Shown piece by piece: positions 56,431 to 63,957 of a DNA stretch of 64,000 nucleotides. Below the pieces are notes generated by a model. It was not told where the DNA came from and ran no database searches. It saw only the letters and a list, made by a program, of their open reading frames with translations. This DNA comes from Thermoanaerobaculales bacterium (GTDB lineage: Bacteria; Acidobacteriota; Thermoanaerobaculia; Thermoanaerobaculales; Sulfomarinibacteraceae). The position numbers and the translations under genes are program-made. Where the stretch lies: positions 632,204 through 696,203 of the forward strand of contig DAOPQC010000002.1 in NCBI GenBank assembly GCA_035358815.1. The letters are read 5' to 3'. Position 1 is the stretch's first letter. Each line of letters starts with the position of its first letter.

Positions 56431-56737
56431 GAGCCTCCGGCGCCCGGCCGCGATCGCGGCAGTCAGGGCTGCAGAAGACCTCACCCGAGCGAGACCCCAG
56501 GGCCCGCCGCGACGGCACGTGGGTGCCGCAGCACTGGCAGGCGACGAGCTGGTCTGCGCGTTCGTCTCCGTGCCGGGAGGACCACTCGCGCCGACGGCGC
56601 CGCAGCAGCGGCTGGAACCGGCTGTAGCTGTCGGCGCCGAAGCCTGCCCGGCGTTGGCGCTTCCCGAGGGCGGCGGCGATCCGCCACGCCACGACCAGCA
56701 CGATCACGAGCAGCACGATCCGCTTCAGCACGGTCAC
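56420..56737 (-). CDS. PP0621-like small membrane protein with Cys-rich C-terminus
   Basis: This encodes about 105 residues from GTG 56737 (GTG at 56731 or 56758 are alternatives). One N-terminal membrane helix (LKRIVLLVIVLVVAWRIAAAL) is followed by a basic linker and a zinc-ribbon-like tail CQCCGTHVPSRRALGSRSGEVFCSPDC. This resembles the uncharacterised PP0621 family. It heads the leftward cluster with the aldolase and rarA. TATACT lies about 35 nt upstream on the minus strand (AGTATA near 56773). Confidence 0.7.
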   Translation of the reverse strand: MTVLKRIVLLVIVLVVAWRIAAALGKRQRRAGFGADSYSRFQPLLRRRRREWSSRHGDERADQLVACQCCGTHVPSRRALGSRSGEVFCSPDCRDRGRAPEAHGG

Positions 56738-56869
56738 CTCGGCTCTCGGCGCCGGCACCGGGCCCGCGGCGAGTATAGACCACGGGGCCGCCTCGACACC
56801 GATCGGTGCCGCCGATTCGGGCCGCCCCCGGCCACGGCGGCCGGAGCCGCTCGCGGATCGCTCCGGCGC

Positions 56870-57595
56870 CTACTCGGGGACCTCCTCGAGCCGCTCGGCG
56901 ACCCAGCTCCCTCCGGACGGGAGGCCGGCCGAGAGCTGGGTGGCCTCCCAGGTCCCCTCGAGGCGGGACACCCCGCCGGGGGTCGAGAGCTTGCCGTAGA
57001 AGGTGGCCGCATAGCCGACCTGCGAGTCGATCCGCTCCAGCCGCACCTTGCCGGAAACCAGCGTGCCGCGCAGCGATCCGCTCCAGTCGCCCGACAGGCG
57101 GTAGGTCCCCTGGACCAGGGTCCCGTCGAGCTGCAGGAACATCAGCCCCTCCTGGCCACCCGGCTCCATGACGACCTCCCAGGTGCCGCTGAGCGGGTCG
57201 CGCTCCGGGCCGACCTGGCCCTCGAGGCGCCGGATCTCCTCCTCGAGAGCGCCGAGCAACGCCTGAGCGGCCAGCACGTCGCGGCGGATCCGCTGCAGGC
57301 TGGTCACGTGCATCATGAGCTCCGCCTCGGCCTGGCGCAGATCCTGGTCTCGGAGCTTGAGGCTCTCCAGGCTTTCGCCCTGCGCCTGCGCGGTCGCGAG
57401 GTCAGCGGCGCCCTGCTCGACACGGGCCCAGGTCTCCAGCATCTTCGCGCGCTGCTCGTCCAGCTCGGCGAGGTCCAGGCGCAGCAGGTCGGACTGGATC
57501 TTGTGCTGCTCGCGGAGATTCTGGGTCAGCGGCTGGGCCGCAAGGGCGGGCGCCGCCACGGCGAGGAAGAGCACCACCCGAAGCACACGCGTCAT
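56870..57595 (-). CDS. Secreted coiled-coil protein with beta-rich C-terminus
   Basis: This encodes 241 residues. A signal peptide (VLRVVLFLAVAAPALAA) is followed by a long coiled coil (about 20-130, with LDLAELDEQRAKMLETWARV and LGALEEEIRRLEGQV). A beta-rich domain follows (SGTWEVVMEPGGQEGLMFLQLDGTLVQGTYRLSG, LEGTWEATQLS) whose repeated GTW/GTY strands resemble a lipocalin-like half barrel. An AAGGGGG site precedes the ATG. The function is unknown. Confidence 0.7.
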   Translation of the reverse strand: MTRVLRVVLFLAVAAPALAAQPLTQNLREQHKIQSDLLRLDLAELDEQRAKMLETWARVEQGAADLATAQAQGESLESLKLRDQDLRQAEAELMMHVTSLQRIRRDVLAAQALLGALEEEIRRLEGQVGPERDPLSGTWEVVMEPGGQEGLMFLQLDGTLVQGTYRLSGDWSGSLRGTLVSGKVRLERIDSQVGYAATFYGKLSTPGGVSRLEGTWEATQLSAGLPSGGSWVAERLEEVPE

Positions 57596-57928
57596 GTCGG
57601 ACCCCCTTCGAGACGGCCGGGCGCCGCGCCTCCGGCCGGACGGCTTCCCCGGGTCGGCCTCAGCCCCCAGCCTCTCGTGTACGGGGCCGGCGGCAGCTGC
57701 GTTGGCGCCGTCGCGCGACGTGCACCACGCCGGCCGTGCCACCATGAGCTCCACCGTGCCGGTCACCGGATCGAGAATACCACCCGCGACGGCGTTTCAG
57801 CCGGAGGGCCCCGCGGCGCCGGCGCCCGGGCCGAGGCCGCACACAGGGCCCCGCTGGGCATGATCGGGCCTCGTCTCGCTCTCGCTCTCGCGCCCGGGTG
57901 ACAGGTGGCCGGCTGCGGCAGCCGCTGG
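57596..57928. other. Intergenic region without a recognised feature
   Basis: This gap holds GC-rich sequence with an AGAATA near 57772 that could be a minus-strand TATTCT -10 box, and a short CTCGCTCTCGCTCTCG run near 57875. I see no gene or RNA. Confidence 0.4.
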
Positions 57929-58435
57929 TCAGTCCTCGTCGGCAGGCTCAGGCTGGACCTTGAGGGCCTTCTCGATCTCGCGTTCGACCTTCTCGACCGG
58001 CTTGCCCTTGACCGCGGCGACCTCGAACACGAGCAACTGCCGGGCGTGGTCGAACATCTTGCGCTCGCGGAACGACAGCGTCTTGCGGCTCGCCACGTCG
58101 GCCAGGCAGAGGAGGACGTCGACGACTTCGTCGAGGTCCCCGGTCTTGATGCGGTCCAGGTTGGCCCGGTAGCGGTCCTTCCAGTTGTCGGCTTCGTCGC
58201 CCTCGGCCGCGCGCAGCCGCCGCATCGCCCGGTCGACGGACCGCTTGTCCGACAGTGGCCGCAGCCCGACGCGATCGGCGTTGCCCACCGGCACCACCAC
58301 CTTGGAGTCGGTGTTGAGCAGGCGCAGGTGGTAGCAGGAGAAGGTCGCACCGCCGAGCACCTCGTCGGCGATCTCCTCGACCACCGACACGCCCTGGCTC
58401 GGGTAGACGACCTTGTCACCGACCTTGAACTTCAC
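57929..58435 (-). CDS. carD: CarD-family transcriptional regulator
   Basis: This encodes 168 residues, typical of CarD. The N-terminal RNA-polymerase-interacting Tudor-like domain (FKVGDKVVYPSQGVSVVEEI, CYHLRLLNTDSKVVVPV) is followed by a helical DNA-binding domain (WKDRYRANLDRIKTGDLDEVVDVLLCLADVASRKTLSFRERKMFDHARQLL). CarD stabilises the open promoter complex. GTG 58435 is used because TAGCAT (58467-58462) lies about 26 nt upstream and the longer frame would start inside the promoter. GGGGAGGG lies very close to the GTG. Confidence 0.93.
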   Translation of the reverse strand: MKFKVGDKVVYPSQGVSVVEEIADEVLGGATFSCYHLRLLNTDSKVVVPVGNADRVGLRPLSDKRSVDRAMRRLRAAEGDEADNWKDRYRANLDRIKTGDLDEVVDVLLCLADVASRKTLSFRERKMFDHARQLLVFEVAAVKGKPVEKVEREIEKALKVQPEPADED

Positions 58436-58529
58436 TGCCCTCCCCGTTGTCGAGCCTTCCCATGCTAGCACGGCACGGCGGTGTCAGCCGAGAGGGATTC
58501 GCGACCGCGAGGTCGCCGTGGCCGCCGGA

Positions 58530-59189
58530 TCAGGGCTGGGCCGGGCTCTCCTGGTCGGCGCCGCAGTGGATGCAGACCAGGGCGCCTGGCCGGATCGGCT
58601 GGCCGCAGGCGGTGCAGGGCACTCTCCTGCGGCCGATCGCGTTGCCCACGAGGACCGCCGACAATGCCAGCCCGCCCACCAGCACCATCGACACCGGAGG
58701 CACCACCAGGGCGGAGCCAGCCAGCGACAGCGAGACTCCCGCCTCGGTCACCGACGCCGCCCTGCCGACCCCTTCGTGGAGCTCCTCGGCGACCATCCGG
58801 AACGGCCTCCGGACAGCGTTGCGCACGAAGTGCACGCTGCCCGCGGTGCCGGCGCCGAGGATGCCGGAGCCGGCCAGCGACACGAGGTCGTCATCGATGG
58901 TCCCGACCACGGCCGCGAAGCCGATGAAGCCGGCCACCATCTTGGGCAGGTAGGACACGCTGTCGGTCCAGCCCCCGAGCTCGGGGTGGGCATCGACCAC
59001 GATCTCGAGCACCACCATCACCGCCAGGATCGCCATCACGGCCGGGCTGCAGATCCACTGGAATCGCTCGGAGAGCTCGAAGTACGGGGTGTAGTGGAAG
59101 CCCCCGAGGGCGAGGATCGGGATGAACGCCTTGGCGCCGGCCCCCGAGGCGAGGCCGAAGGCCGCCATGTAGGTCATCAGCGTTTCCAC
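58530..59189 (-). CDS. DUF4126-like membrane protein with C-terminal zinc ribbon
   Basis: This encodes 219 residues. Four to five hydrophobic segments and the sequence FGLASGAGAKAFIPILALGG, then FQWICSPAVMAILAVMVVLEIVVD, match the uncharacterised DUF4126 family. The last 30 residues form an added zinc ribbon (PCTACGQPIRPGALVCIHCG). GTG start with AAAGGAG upstream. It begins 18 nt after the next zinc-ribbon membrane gene, so the two are co-transcribed. Confidence 0.8.
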   Translation of the reverse strand: METLMTYMAAFGLASGAGAKAFIPILALGGFHYTPYFELSERFQWICSPAVMAILAVMVVLEIVVDAHPELGGWTDSVSYLPKMVAGFIGFAAVVGTIDDDLVSLAGSGILGAGTAGSVHFVRNAVRRPFRMVAEELHEGVGRAASVTEAGVSLSLAGSALVVPPVSMVLVGGLALSAVLVGNAIGRRRVPCTACGQPIRPGALVCIHCGADQESPAQP

Positions 59190-59207
59190 GTCGTCACTCC
59201 TTTCCGG

Positions 59208-59855
59208 TCACCGCGAGCGCACCCAGTCGATGACCGCGGTCGCCGACCAGCCGACGAGCGCGAGCAGCGCGGCGACGATCACCACCGTCAGCACCGTGAC
59301 CGCGGCGAGGCCCCACAGCAGCGCCCTCTCCCAGCCGGCGAGCGGCGCCCGCTGCCGTTCCCTGCCGAGGCTCCAGCTCGAGTACGCGTGGACGGCCGCG
59401 GTCAGCCCGGTGAAGGTGACGACGGCCGGCGCGAGGCCGACCAGCGGCGCCGCGGCCAGCCCGTAGCCCGGGATCCCCAGCCACAGGAAGCTCAGCCGGC
59501 TCAGCCAGCGCACGAAGCTCCTCCGCGTCGCGCCCAGCAGCCGCCGGGCGTCCCGCACCAGCCACACGCGGACCACGATCAGGTGCACCACCACCACCAG
59601 CGGCGCCGCCGCAACGGCGCCGACGTGGAGCGTCGACAGGCCGAGCGCGAGCACGAGCACGACCGGAATGCCGACCATCAGCATCTGCAGGAAGCGGTCC
59701 TGCTGGCGCTCCACCACCTGCTCGTAACGCAGGTCGAGCGGCCTCAGTTCGCGGCCTTCCTCGTCGTGGAACGGACGGTCGCAGTGCGGGCAGCGGGCGG
59801 CCTTCCGCTCGGCGATCCGCAACGGCTCCAGGCACCACGGGCAAACCTTCCCCAC
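59208..59855 (-). CDS. Zinc-ribbon membrane protein of unknown function
   Basis: This encodes 215 residues. The N-terminus is a zinc ribbon (VCPWCLEPLRIAERKAARCPHC), followed by a charged linker and about five membrane helices in the second two thirds. No family was recognised. With its neighbour at 58530 it forms a pair of ribbon-bearing membrane proteins, one N-terminal and one C-terminal. The GTG at 59855 has TATACT exactly 6 nt upstream, indicating a leaderless mRNA for this two-gene unit. Confidence 0.7.
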   Translation of the reverse strand: MGKVCPWCLEPLRIAERKAARCPHCDRPFHDEEGRELRPLDLRYEQVVERQQDRFLQMLMVGIPVVLVLALGLSTLHVGAVAAAPLVVVVHLIVVRVWLVRDARRLLGATRRSFVRWLSRLSFLWLGIPGYGLAAAPLVGLAPAVVTFTGLTAAVHAYSSWSLGRERQRAPLAGWERALLWGLAAVTVLTVVIVAALLALVGWSATAVIDWVRSR

Positions 59856-59861
59856 CGCCCG

Positions 59862-59867
59862 AGTATA
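59862..59867 (-). promoter_or_regulatory. -10 box, leaderless-type promoter
   Basis: TATACT on the minus strand with 6 nt to the GTG at 59855. Confidence 0.55.
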
Positions 59868-59887
59868 CGGCGAGCCCCCGCCCGGCC

Positions 59888-59915
59888 AGGATCTGGGGGA
59901 TAGGATCTGGGGGAT
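59888..59915. repeat. Two tandem AGGATCTGGGGGAT units
   Basis: Two perfect 14-bp copies lie side by side. They are the same family as the four-copy array at 63904. Confidence 0.85.
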
Positions 59916-59953
59916 AGATACAGGGCGCAGTAGAAGGCAAAACGGCGAGAACC

Positions 59954-59983
59954 AGCGGGGGCTCCGGCCCCCGCTCTTCTTGT
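59954..59983. terminator. Hairpin, possible bidirectional terminator
   Basis: AGCGGGGGC (59954-59962), loop TCCG and GCCCCCGCT (59967-59975) form a perfect 9-bp stem, followed on the plus strand by CTTCTTGT. On the minus strand it lies downstream of the methyltransferase gene with a looser T-rich tail. Confidence 0.5.
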
Positions 59984-60040
59984 AGGGTAACCATCCTGGC
60001 TGCCTTGTGGGGTAGCCATCTTGCCTGCCCTGTGGGGTAG
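59981..60040. repeat. Tandem 25-bp units (TGTGGGGTAGCCATCTT family)
   Basis: Two full units at 59981-60005 and 60006-60030 and a partial third at 60031-60040. One more copy is at 36696-36720. They end at the 3' end of the methyltransferase gene. Confidence 0.85.
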
Positions 60041-60045
60041 TCGGT

Positions 60046-60609
60046 TTACTTCTCTGCGATCACCCAGGCGTTCCAGCGCTCGCTCTCGACCGTGACCCGC
60101 GCCTCGGGCGGGAACAGCGCCGCGATTGTCGGCGGCGACAGGAAGTGGCTGCGCATCAGGGCGAGCTTCTCCGCCAGCGCCACCAGCTTGACCCGCCAGT
60201 CGCGCACGTCCGGCTCCTCGATGACCAGTCTGCCGCCCGGCTTGAGCACCCGCCAGAGCTCGCTCACCGTCTCGCCCTGGTGGATCACGTGGTGGAGAGT
60301 GTCCACCATGACGACCCGCTCGAAGCTCCCATCGGCGAAGGGGAGGGCTTCGGCCAGTGTGACGATGCCGTTCAGCCCCTTGCGTCGCGCCTGGCGGAGC
60401 ATCCCGATCGAGAGGTCGGCGACCACCACCTCGCGGACGTACGGCCGCAGGGCAGCGGCGACGCGGCCGGTCCCCCCGCCGGCGTCGAGCAGCAGCCCGT
60501 CGACGGGCAGGCCGGCGAGCTCCAGCATCTGCTCGAGACGCGAGAAGCGGATCGCGCGGTCGTAGAACGGCGCCAGGAGCCCGAAGTGGTCAACCACCGG
60601 GCTCACCAC
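60046..60609 (-). CDS. Class I SAM-dependent methyltransferase (UbiE/ArsM-like)
   Basis: This encodes 187 residues. The SAM-binding motif LLLDAGGGTGRVAAALRP, the acidic end of strand 2 (VVVADLSIGMLRQAR), AEALPFADGSFERVVMVDTLHHV and the post-motif LWRVLKPGGRLVIEEPD are all present, with substrate unknown. The GTG at 60609 or the next GTG at 60606 is the start; GGAGGG is nearer to the first. The gene stands alone between repeat tracts. Confidence 0.85.
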   Translation of the reverse strand: MVSPVVDHFGLLAPFYDRAIRFSRLEQMLELAGLPVDGLLLDAGGGTGRVAAALRPYVREVVVADLSIGMLRQARRKGLNGIVTLAEALPFADGSFERVVMVDTLHHVIHQGETVSELWRVLKPGGRLVIEEPDVRDWRVKLVALAEKLALMRSHFLSPPTIAALFPPEARVTVESERWNAWVIAEK

Positions 60610-60636
60610 CCTCCACCTCGGCCGAGCCTGTCGAGA

Positions 60637-60702
60637 AGATGCGGAGTTCGGTGCCTGGCACTGATTTCAGACAGATGCGGAGTTCGGTGCCTGGCACCGA
60701 TT
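60637..60702. repeat. Two direct copies of a GGTGCCTGGCACC-containing 30-mer
   Basis: Copies at 60637-60666 and 60673-60702 begin AGATGCGGAGTTCGGTGCC and contain the near-palindrome GGTGCCTGGCACC, with period 36. They match at 29 of 30 positions. Confidence 0.85.
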
Positions 60703-60726
60703 TGTCCGCCCCAAGGATCATCGCTC

Positions 60727-61884
60727 TCAATCCGCCCCCGCCCGCATGGCGGCGACCTCGGCGAGGATGATCTGGGCCGCACGATCGACCTCGCCATCGG
60801 TGGTGAAACGGCCGACAGAAAGGCGGATCGTGGACAGAGCCGTCGCAGCATCGACTCCCATCGCGGTCAGCACGTGCGAGACCTGGACCTTGTCGGCGTG
60901 GCAGGCGGAGCCCGGCGACGCGGCAACCCGGTCGCCAAGCCGCTCGAGCAGTCGATGGGCATGGATGCCGGGCAGGGCGACGCTTGCGGTGTTGGGCAGC
61001 CGGTGCTGCGGGAGGCCGTGCACCACGAGCCCCGGCACGCCGGCGCGCAGCCGGCCTTCGAGGCGGTCGCGGAGCTCCCCAAGCCGCTTCGTTTCGCCGT
61101 CGAGCTCGTTGCTGACGATCGCGCAGGCCGCGCCGAGCCCGGCCGCCATGAGCAGGCTCTCGGTGCCGGCGCGGCGGCCGCGCTCGTGGCCGGCGCCGCG
61201 GATCAGCGGCTCGATCGCGACGCCCCGCCGCACGTAGAGGGCGCCCACCCCCTTCGGCGCGTAGAGCTTGTGGCCGGCCACGGTCAGCAGGTCGACCCCG
61301 AGCTGTCGCACATCAACCGGGATCTTGCCGACTGCCTGGGCGGCGTCGGTGTGCACGAGCACCCCTCGCTCGCGGCATCCGGCGGCGATCTCGGCGACCG
61401 GTTGCAGCGTCCCGACCTCGTTGTTCGCGAGCATGACCGTCACCAGCACCGTGTCCGGCCGCAGCGCGCCCGTCACCTCGTCCGGGTCCACCCTCCCCCA
61501 CGGGTCGACGCCGACGATCGTCGACGTGATCCGCCCCTCGATCTCGAGCGCCAGCACGACCTCGAGCACGGACGGGTGCTCGACTGCCGAGACGACCACG
61601 TGGCCGCCGCCGCGCGTCGCCACCACGCCACGGATGGCGGTGTTGTTCGCCTCCGAGCCCCCGGACGTCAGCACCACCTCGTCGGGCTCGCAGCCCAGGC
61701 AGCCGGCGATCTGGGCACGCGCGGCGTCGAGCGCCTGCCGCGCCTGGCGGCCGAGCCGGTGCGACGACGACGGGTTGCCGTAGCCGCCGGAGAGGAAGGG
61801 CCGCATCGCGTCGGCGACCCGCGGGTCGACCGGCGTGGTCGCGTTGGAGTCGAGGTAGATGGGGTCTTCAGGGCTGCCGATCAT
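60727..61884 (-). CDS. Cysteine desulfurase / selenocysteine lyase-like PLP enzyme
   Basis: This encodes 385 residues of the NifS/IscS class V aminotransferase group, releasing sulfur (or selenium) from cysteine (or selenocysteine). His103 stacks on PLP (VSAVEHPSVLE), Asp180 and Gln183 are in HTDAAQAVGK, Lys206 binds PLP (TVAGHKLYAPKG) and the catalytic Cys328 lies in SPGSACHADKVQ. The short SACHxD loop and IRLSVGR are reminiscent of eukaryotic selenocysteine lyases. No iscU or iscA is adjacent. The ATG at 61884 is chosen over 61914 because TACACT lies exactly 6 nt upstream. Confidence 0.93.
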   Translation of the reverse strand: MIGSPEDPIYLDSNATTPVDPRVADAMRPFLSGGYGNPSSSHRLGRQARQALDAARAQIAGCLGCEPDEVVLTSGGSEANNTAIRGVVATRGGGHVVVSAVEHPSVLEVVLALEIEGRITSTIVGVDPWGRVDPDEVTGALRPDTVLVTVMLANNEVGTLQPVAEIAAGCRERGVLVHTDAAQAVGKIPVDVRQLGVDLLTVAGHKLYAPKGVGALYVRRGVAIEPLIRGAGHERGRRAGTESLLMAAGLGAACAIVSNELDGETKRLGELRDRLEGRLRAGVPGLVVHGLPQHRLPNTASVALPGIHAHRLLERLGDRVAASPGSACHADKVQVSHVLTAMGVDAATALSTIRLSVGRFTTDGEVDRAAQIILAEVAAMRAGAD

Positions 61885-61890
61885 GGGGAG

Positions 61891-61896
61891 AGTGTA
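61891..61896 (-). promoter_or_regulatory. -10 box, leaderless-type promoter
   Basis: TACACT on the minus strand with 6 nt to the ATG at 61884. Confidence 0.55.
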
Positions 61897-61928
61897 GCCG
61901 TATCGAGAATGCACCGTGTCTCACACAC

Positions 61929-62010
61929 CCTCTCCCGTTCCCGTCCCCGTTCCCGTTCCCGCTCCCGTTTGTTCTCGTCCCGGCGCAGTCCGAAGGACGA
62001 AGCCGGATCC
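61929..62010. repeat. CGTTCC hexamer array plus GAAGCCGG core
   Basis: A pyrimidine hexamer array at 61929-61969 is followed by a degenerate copy of the TGTCACGGCG...GAAGCCGG core near 61970-62010. No gene. Confidence 0.75.
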
Positions 62011-62020
62011 GATTCCGCCG

Positions 62021-62165
62021 GGCAGCCAGGTTGGCCGCGCGACAAGCAGGCAGGATGCATGCGCGATAAGCAGGCTGGAAGCCTGCGCTACAAAGCAGCC
62101 AGGATGGCTACGCCAAGCAGGCAGGATGCCTGCGCTACAAGTAGGCTGGAAGCCTGCGCTACAAA
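62021..62165. repeat. Six tandem ~24-bp GCAGGCAGGATGCCTGCGC units
   Basis: Copies start at about 62021, 62046, 62070, 62095, 62117 and 62141 and alternate between GGATGCC and GGAAGCC centres, each unit being a small palindrome (GCAGGC with GCCTGC) followed by GCTACAA. They precede the promoter of the P5C dehydrogenase gene. Confidence 0.9.
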
Positions 62166-62177
62166 GGTCCCCGCCGA

Positions 62178-62206
62178 TTGCGGTCTGGCCAGCAACCGGC
62201 TACGAT
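62178..62206 (+). promoter_or_regulatory. Promoter TTGCGG-N17-TACGAT
   Basis: TTGCGG (62178-62183) and TACGAT (62201-62206) are 17 nt apart, with the P5C dehydrogenase ATG 56 nt further on. Confidence 0.6.
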
Positions 62207-62262
62207 GCCGCCGCGGCGCGTGCTGGCGCCGCGCTTCGCAACCGCACCCCGTGGAGGTGATC

Positions 62263-63894
62263 ATGCCCAACGGAATCGTCCCCGTCCCCGAGCCGATCAA
62301 CGAGCCGGTCCGCGCCTACGCCCCGGGCTCGCCCCAGAAGGCCGCGCTCAAGGCCAGGGTCAACGAGCTGCTGGCCCAGGAGATCGAGATCCCGCTGGTC
62401 ATCGGCGGCCAGGAGGTGCGCACCGGCAAGATGGCCGAGGCGGTCTGCCCGCACGACCACCACCACGTGCTCGGCCGCTATCACATGGCGGGCGAGAAGG
62501 AGGTCGGGCAGGCGATCAAGGCCTCGCAAAAGGCGTGGGCCGAGTGGTCGGAGATGCCGTGGGAGCACCGTGCCGCGGTGATGCTCAAGGCGGCCGAGCT
62601 GCTCGCCGGGCCGTGGCGCGACACCCTGAACGCGGCCTGCATGCTGAACCAGTCGAAGACCGCCTACCAGGCCGAGATCGACGCCGCCTGCGAGCTGATC
62701 GACTTCTTCCGCTTCAACCCCTACTACATGCGCTTCATCTACGAGCAGCAGCCGGCGAGCCAGCTCGGCCACTGGGACTACGTCGAGTACCGGGCGCTCG
62801 AGGGCTTCGTGTTCGCGGTCACCCCCTTCAACTTCGCCTCGATCGCCGGCAACCTGCCGACGTCGCCGGCGCTGATGGGCAATACCGTGCTCTGGAAGCC
62901 GGCGTCGTCCGCGGTCTACACCGCCCACTGGCTGATGAAGCTGTTCGAGGAGGCGGGCTTCCCGCCGGGCGTGATCAACCTCGTCCCCGGCTCCGGCGGC
63001 AAGGTCGGCAACCCGGTGCTGGCGAGCCCGCTCTTCGCCGGCGTCCACTTCACCGGCTCGACCGCGGTCTTTCACGGCATGTGGAAGACGATCGGCGACA
63101 ACATCGCCCGCTACCGCAGCTACCCGCGGATCGTCGGCGAGACCGGCGGCAAGGACTTCGTGTTCGCCCACCCCTCTGCCGACGCCGAGGCCCTCGCCAC
63201 CGCGTTGGTGCGCGGCGCCTTCGAGTACCAGGGGCAGAAGTGCTCGGCGGCTTCGCGGGCCTACATCCCGGGCTCGATCTGGCCTCGCGTCAAGAAGCTG
63301 ATGCGCGAGCAGATGGCCGAGATCAAGGTCGGGCCGCCCACCGACTTCCGCAACTTCATGTGCGCGGTCATCGACCGCGGCGCGTTCGACGACATCACCG
63401 GCTTCATCCGCTACGCCAAGCGGTCGAACGACGCCAAGATCCGCGCCGGCGGCACCTGGGACGACTCCGAGGGCTACTACATCCAGCCCACCCTGGTCGA
63501 GACCACCGACCCCCACTTCAAGCTGATGGAGGAGGAGATCTTCGGGCCGGTGCTGACGGTGTACGCGTACGACGACAACGACCTCGCCGGCGCCCTCAAG
63601 CTGTGCGACACCACCAGCCCGTACGCGCTCACCGGCGCAATCTTCGCCCAGGACCGGGCGGCAGCGGTGAAGATGACGGCCCGGTTGCGCCACGCCGCCG
63701 GCAACTTCTACATCAACGACAAGCCGACCGGCGCAGTGGTCGGGCAGCAGCCGTTCGGCGGGTCGCGGGCGTCCGGCACCAACGACAAGGCCGGCTCCTA
63801 TCTCAACCTGATCCGCTGGACCTCGCAGCGCACGATCAAGGAGAACTTCGTGCCGCCGAAGCACTTCGCCTACCCGTTCATGGGCGAGGAGTGA
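62263..63894 (+). CDS. pruA: L-glutamate gamma-semialdehyde (P5C) dehydrogenase
   Basis: This encodes 543 residues, the length of the monofunctional ALDH4-type enzyme. It oxidises glutamate semialdehyde to glutamate with NAD+ in proline breakdown. Conserved features are TPFNFASIAGNLPTSPAL, FTGSTAVF (NAD-binding, near 263-270), Glu293 (VGETGGKDF), catalytic Cys327 (YQGQKCSAASRAY) and EEEIFGPVLTVY. The ATG has GGAGGTGATC upstream. Proline dehydrogenase is not in the window. Confidence 0.95.
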   Translation: MPNGIVPVPEPINEPVRAYAPGSPQKAALKARVNELLAQEIEIPLVIGGQEVRTGKMAEAVCPHDHHHVLGRYHMAGEKEVGQAIKASQKAWAEWSEMPWEHRAAVMLKAAELLAGPWRDTLNAACMLNQSKTAYQAEIDAACELIDFFRFNPYYMRFIYEQQPASQLGHWDYVEYRALEGFVFAVTPFNFASIAGNLPTSPALMGNTVLWKPASSAVYTAHWLMKLFEEAGFPPGVINLVPGSGGKVGNPVLASPLFAGVHFTGSTAVFHGMWKTIGDNIARYRSYPRIVGETGGKDFVFAHPSADAEALATALVRGAFEYQGQKCSAASRAYIPGSIWPRVKKLMREQMAEIKVGPPTDFRNFMCAVIDRGAFDDITGFIRYAKRSNDAKIRAGGTWDDSEGYYIQPTLVETTDPHFKLMEEEIFGPVLTVYAYDDNDLAGALKLCDTTSPYALTGAIFAQDRAAAVKMTARLRHAAGNFYINDKPTGAVVGQQPFGGSRASGTNDKAGSYLNLIRWTSQRTIKENFVPPKHFAYPFMGEE

Positions 63895-63903
63895 GGGATG
63901 GGG

Positions 63904-63957
63904 AGGATCTGGGGTCTAGGATCTAGGGTCTAGGATCTAGGGTCTAGGATCTAGGTG
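63904..63957. repeat. Four tandem 14-bp AGGATCTAGGGTCT units
   Basis: Units begin at 63904, 63918, 63932 and 63946 just after the pruA stop. Shorter versions follow the stops at 8042 and 51752. Confidence 0.9.

Noticed and set aside
62021..62165. CRISPR array
   Set aside because: The units are contiguous ~24-bp palindromes without unique spacers, and there are no cas genes.
60145..62262. N-terminal extension of the pruA frame to 1249 codons
   Set aside because: It is antisense to the methyltransferase and cysteine desulfurase genes; pruA begins at 62263 with a strong ribosome site.
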